Of a stretch of DNA of 51,886 nucleotides, positions 51,736 to 51,886 are shown piece after piece. The stretch spans positions 1-51,886 of the forward strand of contig VSNG01000028.1 in the NCBI GenBank assembly GCA_009774175.1, given 5' to 3'. Numbering within the stretch: position 1 is the first letter of the stretch; every line of letters begins with the position of its first letter. Under the pieces are notes generated by a model that had not been told where the DNA came from, ran no database searches, and saw only the letters and a program-made list of their open reading frames with translations. The stretch comes from Lachnospiraceae bacterium. Its GTDB lineage: Bacteria > Bacillota > Clostridia > Lachnospirales > Lachnospiraceae. The translations under genes and the position numbers were made by a program.

Positions 51736-51846
51736 AGCTCCATTCTCCTTTTAAATGATGTGTTGTGTGTGCCAGACTCCACGGAATTCTCATAAAACAA
51801 AATAGGGTAAACGATTAAGTAAAATCAATTCCGATTCGTTAAGCAA

Positions 51847-51875
51847 ATTATACAGAAGAAATATAAAAAATGCAA
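51847..51875 (-). promoter_or_regulatory. Promoter of the GH94 gene
   Basis: On the minus strand TTGCAT (51870–51875) and TATAAT (51847–51852) are 17 bases apart. Downstream, two related inverted motifs (AACGAT near 51812 and TTCGTT near 51833 on the plus strand) could be halves of a LacI-type operator, a tentative reading. Confidence 0.7.
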
Positions 51876-51886
51876 TAAATATATGT

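Overview
The window reads as a chromosomal segment of a Gram-positive, low-to-mid GC member of the Clostridia, most likely Lachnospiraceae. Supporting signs are an S-box (SAM-I) riboswitch on metK, the birA–DUF6145-like–dus–greA–lysS gene order, small NfeD/SPFH and DUF4190-type membrane proteins, strong AGGAGG ribosome sites and classical sigma-A promoters. No transposase, integrase, CRISPR array or rRNA was seen. There is one tRNA, tRNA-Arg with anticodon ACG.

Layout. 1–19.5 kb is housekeeping: a tail-anchored coiled-coil protein, a LysM/G5/M23 cell-wall peptidase, murA, riboswitch-controlled metK, dnaE, 6-phosphofructokinase, a SpoU-type RNA methyltransferase, proC, an exported SH3/SleB-like hydrolase, an NfeD–SPFH pair, argF and birA, a DUF6145-like gene, dus, and an unrecognised gene. 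19.5–22.2 kb holds greA and a lysyl-tRNA synthetase that continues in frame into an HD-hydrolase domain. 22.2–25.3 kb looks like an accessory islet: a HipA-like kinase behind a perfect consensus promoter, a partner protein ending in a resolvase-type helix-turn-helix, the relic of an MNT-type nucleotidyltransferase, and an XRE regulator. 25.4–37.1 kb is a long same-strand signalling cluster: HD-GYP, REC–HD-GYP, Hpt, histidine kinase, REC–HD, then cheR, cheB, a CheY-like receiver, cheA, cheW and a chemoreceptor, closed by a strong terminator. No flagellar gene is present, so the cluster may control something other than a flagellar motor.

37.3–42.7 kb carries two FtsX-like permeases without an ATPase, the tRNA, and a GntR(YtrA-type)–ABC ATPase–permease operon with a palindromic operator over its promoter. 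42.8–47.3 kb holds small membrane proteins, an ECF sigma factor with a membrane anti-sigma candidate, and a second ECF sigma factor whose operon starts at a sigma-W-like promoter and includes a protein with 33-nt tandem repeats. 47.3–51.9 kb has a pyridoxal-type kinase and, on the minus strand, a MerR regulator and a GH94 cellobiose-phosphorylase-like enzyme.

The points most worth following are: (1) two intergenic elements, at about 2281–2365 and 10132–10231, that share an 11-nt loop sequence and a 20-nt loop length while their closing stems differ by compensatory changes, which suggests a structured RNA family; (2) the kinase–HTH partner module; (3) the LysRS–HD fusion; (4) the chemosensory/HD-GYP cluster; and (5) the autoregulated ECF operon. 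All family names come from reading motifs. No database search was run.
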